Shown in pieces: positions 33,501-44,094 of a DNA stretch of 64,000 nucleotides. The DNA lies in NCBI GenBank assembly GCA_928212115.1, contig CAKMRJ010005523.1:97962079-98026078 (forward strand), in the 5' to 3' direction. How positions within the stretch are numbered: position 1 is the stretch's first letter; each line of letters begins with the position of its first letter. The notes beneath the pieces were generated by a model. The model saw only the letters and a program-made list of their open reading frames with translations, was not told where the DNA came from and ran no database searches. The position numbers were made by a program, and so were the translations under genes. This DNA comes from Lactuca virosa. Its lineage: Eukaryota > Streptophyta > Magnoliopsida > Asterales > Asteraceae.

Positions 33501-34830
33501 AAGAGTTCAATAAGGTACTGTTTGGTAGATGGACTCCATGGAACAGAACTGGATTGCACTTGACAGAAACAGGACTGGACTTGACATGACAACTAATTTG
33601 TATAACGTTTGGTAAGACTGGAACAGAACAGAACAAGTTGTCTGAAACTGTTTGGTAGCAATAGAACTGTACGGAAATAGATGTAAAAATGACCCTATTA
33701 TCCTTTTGCAAAAAATATTAATAATAACTCTATTTAACATACATTACTTCAAAATTAACATTTTAATTAAAAAAAATTATTTAAAATTCTCATATTAAAA
33801 CAAGTTGTAATGCCAAATAATCAAAATAAATGATATTAAAAGAAATTAAGTGATACAAAAGCTAATAAAAAATGAATCAACTCTTCCAATTAACAAGTTC
33901 AAAAAACTCGGGTACACATACAAAAACTCAGGAGCATTTTCATCCGAAATTGAGTATCTAAAACATGAATTGGGTAAGAACAATATAAAATCATCAGATA
34001 CCAAACTAGGTAGGAACAATATGCTTAATCAAGCTCCTCCAGAACCAACAAGCATCTCTATCATAAACAGGGCAGGAACAAAAACTCAAGGGCAATTGTG
34101 TCCGAATTGTGCAATCCTATGACATCTCTTATGCACTCCCAATGTAATATTTATTTAAGATGATGATGATGATGAGAGAGAGAGAGAGAGAGAGAGGACA
34201 ACATAAGGCATCAGAGGGTTAAACAATTAAGAGGGTGGAGAAATAGAGGGTGATCTTGATAACAATGTAGTATTGCTTTTTCCAGAATATCACTTGTAAA
34301 CAACGAATTGAAAATCGGACATAATTTTTCAACCACAAGTTCTCTGTCACGATTATAATGAGAGAAAAACCAAAAAATCAAGGGTCTTTTCTTGTTTATA
34401 TAAACTAACATTAACTACACAAGCAAATCTTTCCCTCGTTTTCCCTCTCTCTCTCGTTAAAAGTTTAGAAAAGTGTACGCATGAATTCAATGAACATAAA
34501 TCACAACGTAATCAATAGTGTAATGAATTTTTTTTGTAGGTAAGTCAATAACGAGAAATTAAAAACAAAAATCAGAAGTTAATACATGTAGGTAAGTGAA
34601 TAACAAGAAAAATTATCAAGAAATCGTTTAGCATGTAAGTAAAGATATGCAGATTATGAAGTTTAATTAAAAACGTACCTTGAGACGATGAGAATCTGAT
34701 GACCCTGATGAAAAATCGTGATAGTGTGCGACGGTAGATAAGAAGAAAAAGCGGGAATGCATTCCAAGTAGGGTTAATTGGGGAAAAGAAAAGAATGTGT
34801 TCCACTTAGTTCCACCTATTTGGGTAGGAC
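33501..34830. other. Non-coding region, possible small-transposon remnant
   Basis: TACTGTTTGGTAG near 33515 and a second GTTTGGTAG near 33650 resemble termini of non-autonomous hAT-like elements, but no matching inverted end was found. There is a GAT/GA microsatellite at 34159-34195. The 90-codon frame at 33850-34122 has no recognised domain. Confidence 0.3.
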
Positions 34831-34866
34831 TATTTTTTGAATGAGTTGTCCGTAGGGATGAGATTT

Positions 34867-34946
34867 AGAACCGGAACCGGAATCGGACCGGAACCGGAAC
34901 CGTTAGAACCAGAATATATAGAACCGGTTCCGGTTCCGGTTCCGGG
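34867..34946. repeat. GGAACC simple repeat in inverted arrangement
   Basis: CCGGAACCGGAAC-type units (34869-34902) face GGTTCCGGTTCC units (34921-34945) across a short A/T spacer, so the tract can form a hairpin. Confidence 0.85.
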
Positions 34947-35204
34947 TTTAAAAAATGGCTTTATCCGGGTTTCGGATAACAAAAGATTCAATACTTTATT
35001 CACAGGTTTATAAGCCTTGATACATTGCAGCATATATCCTGATATATAACAAAAGATTCAATATCCTGCTATATAACAAAAGATTCAAAATTTCCGAAGT
35101 ATAATTTGGTATCATATATTATCTCTAATTCTAATCAATCTTCAAAGATGAACAACCGTTTAAGAATTATATTATATAATATTACAATTAGAAAGACCAG
35201 AAAA

Positions 35205-35564
35205 CTATAGATGTGAATTGTTCACCTCCTGTTCAAGAGCTTCTTCCAACAAAAACCCAGATTGCTCCATAAGATCTGGGCTTAATCTGAACATCAAAAC
35301 ACAAAACTCCATCTGATTCAACGCACCATCACCATCATAATCTCCTTCTCTCAACATACTCAACAGATCATCGTCGCTCAGATCCTGTAGCCCCAAAAGC
35401 GATGAATTTTTCTTCAAGCTATCGAACGTAATCAAACCTTTATCAGCGTCCATCAACAGTCGGAACCCATTGCATAATTCTCCTATCAAACCATCGCCGC
35501 CCAATTTCTCCTCAATCAAAGGTAAATGATCCTGAAACTCGATTTGATTCGTCGATGCCGCCAT
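35205..35564 (-). CDS. Small EF-hand calcium-binding protein, KIC/PBP1-like
   Basis: This single-exon gene encodes 119 residues. Residues 75-86 (DYDGDGALNQME) form a canonical EF-hand loop with Asp at positions 1, 3 and 5, Asn at 9 and Glu at 12. A degenerate first hand lies near residues 39-50 (DADKGLITFDSL), lacking the acidic residue at position 12. One working hand, this size and the lack of introns fit plant proteins related to KIC (a calcium-dependent regulator of the kinesin-like calmodulin-binding protein) and PINOID-binding protein 1. Those partners are known for the family; here they are inferred. It is likely soluble and cytosolic, with no signal peptide. A TATA element lies 67 bp before the ATG. 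Confidence 0.9.
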   Translation of the reverse strand: MAASTNQIEFQDHLPLIEEKLGGDGLIGELCNGFRLLMDADKGLITFDSLKKNSSLLGLQDLSDDDLLSMLREGDYDGDGALNQMEFCVLMFRLSPDLMEQSGFLLEEALEQEVNNSHL

Positions 35565-35630
35565 TAAAGCTTGGAATATCGATTGAAGATTGACAATGAA
35601 GAAGTGATTTCACCTTTCATGTATAGATCA

Positions 35631-35640
35631 TATATATATT
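35631..35640 (-). promoter_or_regulatory. TATA element of the EF-hand gene
   Basis: On the - strand AATATATATA lies about 67-76 bp before the start codon, giving a leader of about 40 nt. Confidence 0.5.
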
Positions 35641-36505
35641 AAGAGGAAGTTGACCAGTTCCGAAAGGTGGAATTTTGGGGGTATTTCAAGGAAGGTGGAG
35701 ATCGGTGGCTTTGAAATTGATCGATGAAGGTAGAAATCAATGCCGGGGAAGTAAAGTCGTGATTTTGTTTGGAGGTGGGGGAGGTAAGATGCTTCTTGAT
35801 TGGGGGAATTTCCAATGAAATTGGTTAAAGTGATCAAGTGAAGTAATCGTTGATGGTGACATATAAGAACACGTCAACCTACCACAAATTAAACGGTTTA
35901 GGTCGAATCCACCAACTGAGATCCGACCCGATTTATTAGCCTAAGTAATGCTATCGACTAGACTTAAAGGATATAATATAGTATTTTATTCATGTGTTTC
36001 TTGTTTTCTTCATGGGGTAAAGACTTTTGACACTATTCTTTTGAGACCATATAATGCATTCAACGTATAGGCACTCGTTTTCGTTATTTTATTCTAATAG
36101 TTAGAAATTAGTATATTTTGAATTTAAAATTGTAAGCAGAGTATATGATAGAAGTTGTTTATGTGATGTATTAAAAAAATTGTAAACTACACCTGAATGA
36201 TAGATTAAAAAGTATAGACATGTCCGTCGTAACAACTTAGTCATACGAAATTAAGGATCATTGATGAAAAGGGTTTATTTTTCGCTTTTTATCCTTTAGG
36301 GATCTCGTTTAAAAGGGGACATTAATAGGGTTGTTTTTCCTACTAAGTTATGAATTTTTCCTTCTAAGCTATGAATAGATGAAGTAACCGAAAGGATAAT
36401 AATATATGTTTGGATTATATTATAATATAATACCTTTTTTTTCTTGAACATAATAAATCTTCTAAACGGGAATGAAAAGAATCACCACGTATCATTTTTA
36501 CTTTT
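35641..36505. other. Intergenic region upstream of the EF-hand gene
   Basis: This region is A/T-rich and non-coding. A 69-codon frame at 35628-35837 on the - strand shows no domain. No other feature is seen. Confidence 0.4.
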
Positions 36506-37250
36506 TGTTGGGATGTGAAGGCTTGATCAAAAGTGATGGTGGTGGGTAAATATGTTATTGGTGAGCAAATGTTGATATTTTAGTGTTGTCAACATATTTT
36601 TGTGTAATTATTATTAATAATGAGATAAGTTGAGCTTCATTTACTAACCGAGTTTGGAGGTGTGTGGATGCACACTTGGTGTGAATTATGAACTCGGGAA
36701 TACGGGTGGTCCGAGGCAGTGTCCCTGGGTGCAGGGTTCCAAGGGGCTGCAGCCCCTTGGCGGGGTCTAGGGCAGCGCCCCTAGCAGGGCCCAAGGGGCA
36801 ACGCCCCTGGTAGTGGTTCCATGCAATTTCCCGCCAAAACTTTCTTGATGATGTAAGCGTTAGTTATATATAATAACTACCGGTTTTGGCACCAAATCTG
36901 GAGGCAACTGTCATAACCTCTTTTCCCGCTAATATAAGAACCTTTCTCTGGTTCTAGAAAAAAGGGTTGGAACTCATATACACGAAAAGTATATTTTGTT
37001 CTCTCTATCTCTACAGAACACATAACAACAAGGTATATTTATGTGTTTTGATTTTGGAAGTGGCCTGATTTTCAAAATTGCATTTCTTGGATTATCCCAA
37101 ATTGGATTTCATTATACCGCAGGCATAAGGGTTGAAATCACAGATTTTGGAAAGTGATTGCAATCACAATCCTAGATATTATCCAATTTAATTGATATTC
37201 TAAGACCCCAAAATCTTACATTCAAAATCCGTGATTTTGTGAAGAATATC
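36506..37250 (+). repeat. Probable copia LTR and leader
   Basis: TGTTGGGATGTG at 36506 is a plausible LTR start. The GC-rich block 36720-36815 with AAGGGGCTGCAGCCCCTT is typical of some plant copia LTRs. Gag begins at 37252. The LTR's right edge and the primer site could not be placed. Confidence 0.5.
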
Positions 37251-37251
37251 A

Positions 37252-38276
37252 ATGGCAGAATCGGTTAAAGACATGACTTCTAAATTCAGGAAGTTGGACA
37301 AGTTTGAAGGCATTGATTTTCGTCGATAGCAGAGTAAGATGCATTTCCTTCTTGCTACCCTGAAAGTTGTTCACATTTTGAGCACTCCTGCACCATAACA
37401 AATGGAGGATGAGACCCTTGAACATACCAGAAGAAGATGCAAATGGGGAAATGATGATTACATCTGTCGTAGTCACATCTTAAATGGTATGTCTGACTCT
37501 CTCTTTCACATCTATCAAAATCAAGAATCTGCAAAAGATCTGTTGGATGCCCTTGAATCCAAATGCATGGCAGAGGATGCCTCAAGCATGAAATTTCTTG
37601 TTAGTAATTTTAACAATTACAAGATGGTGGATTCAAGGCCTATGATGGAACAGTACAATGAACTCATGACGATCATGGGATAATTTGAACAACACAAAAT
37701 GCAAATGGATGAATCCATTTCTGTCTCAAGTGTTATTGATCAATTTCCCCCATTCATGGAAAGACTTTAAACACATACTGAAACAACAAAAAGAAGGGTT
37801 GTCTCTAGTACAACTTAGCAATCACTTGATAATTGAAGAGGGTCTTCAAGCTCAAGAAAGTGGCAAAGGAAAAGAAAAGGAAGTTCCTGGATCTTCAGTG
37901 AACATGGTGGAAGATGATAAACATCAGAAAAATAAAAAAGGAAAAAGAAAGAAGAAAGATGACCATCACAAGGGTTCAAACAAAAAAGCAAACTTGTGTG
38001 TTGGAATGGCAACAAACCCGGTCATATGAAGCGAGATTATCGTTTGAAGAAGAACAAAAATGGTCCAAGCACTTCTGGACAAGGATCTAGTGATCAAGTT
38101 CCAAAACCACAAAGTCAAATTTTTATTTTTGAAATTAAAACTTTTGCTGTTATATATCATGTAACACTTATTCCTGAATCATTCTATGATCAGGGTGATG
38201 ATCATGCATGGTGGATAGAATCGGGAGTGACAAGTCATGTGTGTAAGGATCGCTCTTGGTTCAAGGATTATGAAAC
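37252..38276 (+). pseudogene. Copia gag and protease relic
   Basis: The start MAESVKDMTSKFRKLDKFEG opens a copia Gag. The frame is broken by stops near 37328 and 37680 but is followed by the core at 37402-37683 and by KMQMDESISVSSVIDQFPP. The zinc knuckle is damaged (CWNGNKPGHMKRDY in place of CX2CX4HX4C). The protease shows WWIESGVTSHVC, so the catalytic DSGA motif reads ESGV. The element is cut at about 38276 where the gypsy LTR begins. It belongs to a copia lineage other than the gag-only family. Confidence 0.8.
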
Positions 38277-38859
38277 ACTAATTTTCAGGGTTTGCACCTT
38301 ATTTAAAGACCTTAACACCCCATTGTGGCCTCCCTCGTCGCATCCCTTAGTCCAGCAAACCCTAATTCGTGATCTTGAGCTTTGTGAGTATGTGTGAGTG
38401 AAAAAGGAGTGACTCTTTGGTATTTTCTTGAAGGAGTGGAAGCTAGAAGTGCTTGGTTGAAGGAAGGAGATTTGGATCCAGAAGAAGAACTTCATTTCCA
38501 GTTCATTTGAGGTATAAAATTCTATACCTTGTCTATTTGTTTACTAGATCTCTTCATGGGGTAGTTTAGGGCCATATGGAGCATATTATGGAACCATTCA
38601 TGGATGAAAGCATGTTTTGGGGTAATAACTTCAGATCCAGAGTCTTTGAGGGACTCCATGGCATAAAGGTGCCAACTTTATGGCAATGGGAGTCCCATGC
38701 ATCATATGAACCACTTTTTAGGGCTTTTTGAGCTAAATAACTCATGCATGCACTTAAAGTTAGAAACTTTACATGATACATCGATCCTAGGGTACCAAAT
38801 CTATGTTTTGGATGCATTAAGCCCTACTAAAATCGACTATATGGTTTTAGACTATGGGG

Positions 38860-39290
38860 GACTCGACTAGTTATTCATACGACTCGGCGAATTGGGTCGT
38901 GGTCCCTCAACCTTTTCTTTTACTGGGTAAACTCGTTGGGTCTAGGAGATGACTCAGCGAGTTGGACATGTTTTGGGCTTGAAGATTAAAGAACTCGACG
39001 AGTCCAAGGAATAACTCAGCGAGTTATGAACAAAATGTCCCGACTGTGTATGAAGTAAAACTCAACGAGTTCAAGGAGGAACTCGGCGAGTTATGAGTAA
39101 AAAGGTCTCGACTACGTTATAAGGAAGAACTCGACGAGTAGGGTCGGGGGTTTCAGAGTTTTACGAAGCATGGAACTCGACGAGTTCGTGAAAGAACTCG
39201 ACGAGTAAGATCGAGATTTCAAGGTTTTATGGATTATGGAACTCGATGGGTTGATGGACCAACTCGGCGAGTTGAGTCAACCAGGATGTT
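38860..39290 (+). repeat. ACTCGACGAGT motif array (5' LTR)
   Basis: Copies of ACTCG(A/G)CGAGT(T) recur every 20-40 bp, some degraded by C-to-T or G-to-A changes. The matching array in the 3' LTR is 47090-47540. Confidence 0.85.
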
Positions 39291-39619
39291 GATTTTGACT
39301 TTGACCATTGACCAAAGTTGACCCTTAAAGGGGTTATGAGTATGAAAGAGTAATTAAAGGAGATTGTTATGTGTAGGAGTTTGAGAGGAGTTGATCCCAG
39401 CACCGAGGACAGTTCAACTACTTCACGACATCAAGGTGTGTTACCTTCCAGTAGAAGTGGGTCGAAGGCACCAATGACGACCCATTAGTAAGAGCTATAA
39501 TAGAGATGATTGTCTTTGTGATAATTATCTGGTATGTGACTATCGGTTATGCTTATATGCTAGTATGGTATGATGTTATGTGATAGTGGTAGGAGGGGTA
39601 GGTTAGACCCCAGTACCAG

Positions 39620-39980
39620 TTGACAGGGCCGAAGGGGTATGCCACCACTCGGATAAGCTAGGCAGTATATGAATTATATGGTTATGTACTAGGATTCTAT
39701 GTGGTAGAAGTAGGGGGTGATATAGTCCCCAATACCGGTCGAAAGGACCGAAGGGGTAGGCCAACACCCTGATATGCTAGGCAAGCTACTAGTCGACAGG
39801 ACCGAAGGGGTAGGCGAACACCCTGATATGCTAGGTAAGTTACCGGTCGACAGGGCCGAAGGGGTAGGCCAGCACCCTGATATGCTAGGCAAGTTACCGG
39901 TCGACAGGGCCGAAGGGGTAGGCCAGCACCCTGATATGCTAGGCAAGTTACCGATTGAAAGAGACCGAAGGGATAGCTAG
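39620..39980 (+). repeat. 54-bp tandem repeat in the LTR
   Basis: Units share GACAGGGCCGAAGGGGTAGG and CCCTGATATGCTAGGCAAG; three near-perfect 54-bp units and two or three diverged ones are visible. Since 54 is a multiple of three, open frames persist on both strands. The counterpart in the 3' LTR is 47890-48210. Confidence 0.9.
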
Positions 39981-40320
39981 TACCCGGATATATTAGACAG
40001 TATGTGTCATGTATGGTATGTGGTATGATGTGGGAATTCACTAAGCTTTGTGCTTACGGTTTTCAGTTTTGGTTTTAGGTACTTCTTCTGCGAAGGGAAA
40101 GGAGCCGGCATGGTAGCAGCGCATCGCACACATGATTTTCCGCAGATGAGATTCTTGGGATTTGTACTCTGACATAGTTACTAATTTATGACATGCTTTT
40201 GAGAAATATGATCTATGGTTTTTATGAAATGAAATAACTTGATGATGTTTTCTTTAAATTTTTTTATGAATCCTTATATCAAAAATGGAATTTTTGGTCT
40301 AGAATTTTGGGACGTTACAA

Positions 40321-40335
40321 GTTTGTATAAGAGCC
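40321..40335 (+). other. Decayed primer binding site
   Basis: TTTGTATAAGAGCC follows the LTR and resembles TTGGTATCAGAGCC with two changes. Confidence 0.6.
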
Positions 40336-41246
40336 TTGGTTTGAGGGATTCGGACACACCTTCGGGGGTGTCTAGACTCAAATCGAGGGTTTGAAAGATT
40401 TTTCAAGAAAATAGTTTTTCTAAAAATGTAAAATAAAGTGTTTTGAAAAAGAACAAGGTGTGTGATGCGTGCAATCGGCCGAGCTCAAGTAAGTTTTCCC
40501 CAAGATACTTATACATGTTTGCTATGATATATGATATGAATATGAGAATTGCGTGCTAGATTAGGGCTAAGGATCTAGGAAGAATGTGTTATTTGCCTAC
40601 TGTATGTGTATGAGAACTGCATGCTAGACTAGGGCTAAGGATATAGGAAGATGCCTGATATGCCTGTTGTATGTGCTTATTGAGCTGCATGATAGAACTG
40701 ATTAGTCAGTAATCTGATAGCCTGAATAGGATATGCTGGGTTTTGTTACTCAATGCCCGAATGTTGCTTGCTTTGTGCTTTTAGGAGTTCAAGCTATCTT
40801 TAACGAACTAGTAAACGAATAAGTTCAGTTACATATTGTGATGACTAAATAATTTCATAAGGTTAGGTATAGCCCAACCGTTGTAGGGTAGGACCTCTTA
40901 TTCAAAGAATTATCTGGTCTTAGTGATATGTAATGGTATTCGCGAGCTAGTTAGGTAAAGGTAGCAGGGATTCCTTATGCAGCTGATGGCAGAGAGTAGG
41001 TCGGAGAGTTACCCTAGGGTAAGCCTAGGATGAGAGTAGTGCAACAAGCAGAAGTAGTGAAAGGGACTTGGTGAAGTCAAGGCAATCCTTGAGGAAAGTA
41101 CGAATAGATGTGGAAGGTAGTATGGGCGCGTACTACTGAAAGCAGAGGATCTATACTCGAGTCAAGGAGGGCTGAGATAGAACCAGGGAACTTGTAGAGT
41201 GTATGATACCTCTCGAGGTTATGTATGACCCTGATGATTATGTGTT
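40336..41246 (+). other. Leader of the family B gypsy element
   Basis: This is about 900 bp between primer site and gag. It has a duplicated segment around GCTAGA(T/C)TAGGGCTAAGGAT (near 40555 and 40622). No coding domain is seen. Confidence 0.5.
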
Positions 41247-42120
41247 TTGTTTCATAATGGTGGTGACACCCTGGTGATTTTCGCGTCGATCAAGGAAGGG
41301 ATCATCGAGCTGATGGAGGAGCGTCTCAGGGCGTTCAAGAGCGACATGGCATCTGGCCAGTCAGGGACACACACACTCTCCTTCAAGTATTTCAGGGGAT
41401 GTGGTGCACCGACTTGGTCGGTGACTCATTGGGAGCCCCAACCATTGAGGCCATGACTTGGTCGGACTTTGTGACCAGGTTTAGGGATGAGTTTGCGCCA
41501 GCAGTGGAGATCCAGCACCTGGATAGAGAGTTTCTTGATATGCAACAGACAACTGAGTCGGTGGCGGAGATTACCACCAAGTTCAGGGAGAGGGCCTTAC
41601 TGGTGCCTCAGTACGCGAGTGATGAGGAGATGAGGAAGACCCGGTACTATGATATTTTGAGAGCTGACATCCGAAAACATGTCAGCTACTCAGCATGCCC
41701 GACTTTGGAGGACATGATAGCGAGGGCGAGAGAGAGGGAGATTGATATAGAGCACATCCGGAAGAGGAAGGCAGAGGCTGGAGTTTCGGGGAAGAAACCT
41801 AAGGGATCCGAGACTAGGTCGAAGGGCCAGTATGGCCGGAGCCGCTGTGGGAAGTGCGGCAGGACACATGGGGGGGGGGGGTTTCTAGACTAGGGTCATC
41901 AGGCTGCTATAAGTGCGACAAGCTTTGGCACTTTGGTAGGGATTGTATTGCCCATACCCCCACCCTTCAGACATCATACATGATGTGCTTTCATTACAAT
42001 CAGAAGGGCCATAAAAAGGCCAACTGCCCGAGATTGGTACCAACAGCGCCAGTGGTGGCTCCAGCTCCAGCGACCCTGCAGATCACGGATGGCCAGCAGG
42101 GCAAGATACTCCAATGGTGA
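41247..42120 (+). pseudogene. Gypsy family B gag, broken
   Basis: The capsid part MTWSDFVTRFRDEFAP starts at 41453 and runs through FRERALLVPQYASDEEMRK. A run of G at 41870-41881 shifts the frame just before the zinc knuckles. These read CYKCDKLWHFGRDC (His position shifted by one Trp replacing Gly) and CFHYNQKGHKKANC (second Cys changed to Tyr). Gag packages the element RNA; this copy could not make an intact knuckle region. Confidence 0.85.
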
Positions 42121-42229
42121 GGAGCCGAGCCTTCCAACTGACCACCGAGGAGATGCGTGTCGCACCGGATGTGGTGACGGGTATGTTTTCTTCTCCCTAA
42201 CTCTTTTTACATGTCGGTTATGATATTTA

Positions 42230-42545
42230 TGTGCTATGTTTATGTGTTTTTTTGGATCGTTCCATGTGAACGACATCCCAATACAGGTGTTATTTGACTC
42301 GGGGGCTACCCGATCATTTGTCTCTCTTGCTCTTAGCAAGAGGTTTTCTGAGTCTTCAGGCGTGTTAGATTGTCCTTTAGAGGTCGAGATTGTTGACGAC
42401 CGATCTATCTGGGCATTAGAGGTTTTCTGAGATTGCGTTTTGAGGATGTATGATGATCGATACCTCGTGGATTTGGTTCCCATTCCATTGCGTGGGAACA
42501 AGGTTATCATCGGCATGGATTGGCTGAGCCCTAATGGGTGGTGAT
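42230..42545 (+). pseudogene. Gypsy family B protease
   Basis: The aspartic protease active site is intact (LFDSGATRSFVS), but a stop follows near 42430. The C-terminal part, including GMDWLS, is in another frame. Confidence 0.8.
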
Positions 42546-42597
42546 CGACTGTGCGCAACAGCTGGTACGTGTCAGGACCTGAAGTGGGGGAGAGCTG

Positions 42598-44090
42598 GTG
42601 ATTCAGGGCGAGAGCCCGCAGTGTGGACCATCTATGTGTTCGGCAGCGAGGGGTAGGTGCTACCTTCAGCAGGGTTGCATAGGGTATGTCGCCTACGTTA
42701 TGGATACCCGGGAGGCGAGTAAGGCGACTGTAAGTGATGTACCAGTGGCGCGAGAGTACCGGGACGTATTTCCAGAGGAGCTGCCTTGGATACCTCTGGA
42801 TAGGCCGATGGAGTTCAGGATCGACCTAGTCCCTGGTGACGCTCCGATAGCCAAGGCACCATATCGGCTGGCTCCTCCCAAGATGCAGGAGTTGTCTACA
42901 CAACTGCAAGAGCTGTTAGACAAGGGATTCATTAGACCAAGCTGTTCGCCTTGGGGAGCCCCGATCCTATTTGTGAAGAAGAAGGACGGGTCATATCGGA
43001 TGTGTATAGATTACCAGGAGCTGAACAAGGTAACGGTGAAGAACCATTATCCACTCCCGAGGATTGATGATCTCTTCGACCAACTACATGGGGCATCTTG
43101 GTTTTCCAAGATAGATTTGCGTTCAGGCTACCACCAGATGCGAGTCAGATATGAGGATGTATAGAAGACTGCTTTCCGGACTCGCTATGGCCACTACGAG
43201 TTCATGGTGATGCCCTTCGGGCTTACCAATGCTCCTGCCCCATTCATGGACCTCATGAACCGCATATGTATACCGATGATGGATTGGTCTGTGATAGTCT
43301 TTATAGATGACATCTTGGTTTACTCCAAGATGCACGAGCAGTATGAGGAGCACTTGCCGGAGGTGTTGGATACCCTGAGGAGGGAGAGCTTGTACGCTAA
43401 GTTCTCCAAGTGCGAGTTCTGGTTGCACGAGGTGCAGTTTCTTGGGCACCTTGTCAACCATAACGGGATTTTGATTGACCCGGACAAAGTGGAGGCTGTG
43501 AGGAGTTGGGAAGTTCCGAAGTCTCCATCTGAGATTCGGAGTTTCCTCGGGTTAGTAGGATATTACTGGAGATTCATACAGGACTTCTCCAAGATAGCAG
43601 TACCCTTGACCCGATTGAAGTAGAAGGCTGTGGTCTTTCGTTGGGGCCTGAGCAACAGGCAGCGTTCGAGACATTGAGACAGAGTGCGAGGTGCCGATCT
43701 TAGCCCTGCCAGAGGGCATGGTGGATTTTGTAGTGTACTACGATGCGTCCATTTCGGGCTTGGGCACAGTCTTGATGTAGAGGGGGCACGTCATCGCCTA
43801 CGCCTCGAGGCAGCTGAAGCCTCACGAGGCGAATTACCCGACGCACGATCTAGAGTTGGGGGCGGTTGTCTTCGCCCTCAAGATTTGGCGGCACTACCTC
43901 TACGCGGTCCGATGTACCATTTACACGGACCACAAGAGTTTGAGGTACCTCATGGATCAGCCAAACCTGAACATGAGGCAGTGTCGGTGGTAAGATGTGG
44001 TGAAGGACTATGACTTTGAGATCCTCTACCACTCGGGGAAGGCCAACGTTGTGGTTAATGCTCTTAGCCACATGGCAGCCCCGATCAGAG
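42598..44090 (+). pseudogene. Gypsy family B reverse transcriptase and RNase H
   Basis: The first frame (42598-43164) covers the RT N-terminus with FRIDLVPGDAP and WGAPILFVKKKDGS. A TAG at 43162-43164 interrupts it. The next frame (43204-43623) holds MPFGLTNAP and the intact catalytic VFIDDILVYSK, then the connection FLGLVGYYW. A second TAG follows at 43621-43623. RNase H sequence (ANYPTHDLELGAVVFALKIW, YTDHKSLRYL) continues in shifted frames to about 44090. The catalytic residues are present, but translation would stop early. Confidence 0.9.
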
Positions 44091-44094
44091 ACAT

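Larger units (their letters stand above)
38276..40319 (+). repeat. 5' LTR of the family B gypsy element (left end missing)
   Basis: It ends GGGACGTTACA. Compared with the 3' LTR it lacks about the first 180 bp; homology begins at CTAATTTTCAGG. It contains a dense array of ACTCGACGAGT / ACTCGGCGAGT motifs (38860-39290) and 54-bp tandem repeats (39620-39980). Confidence 0.85.

Noticed and set aside
33850..34122. 90-codon frame that might be a small protein
   Set aside because: No recognised domain, A/T-rich surroundings, no promoter or splice signals, and no sign of conservation that could be seen.
33507..34830. Complete hAT-like miniature transposon
   Set aside because: TGTTTGG-type words are present at one side, but no matching inverted terminus or target duplication could be found.
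35628..35837. 69-codon frame upstream of the EF-hand gene
   Set aside because: It overlaps the likely promoter of that gene and has no recognisable features.
39689..40041. Overlapping open frames with an 18-residue repeat
   Set aside because: They are explained by a 54-bp tandem repeat in an LTR; repeats of three-fold length keep frames open by chance.
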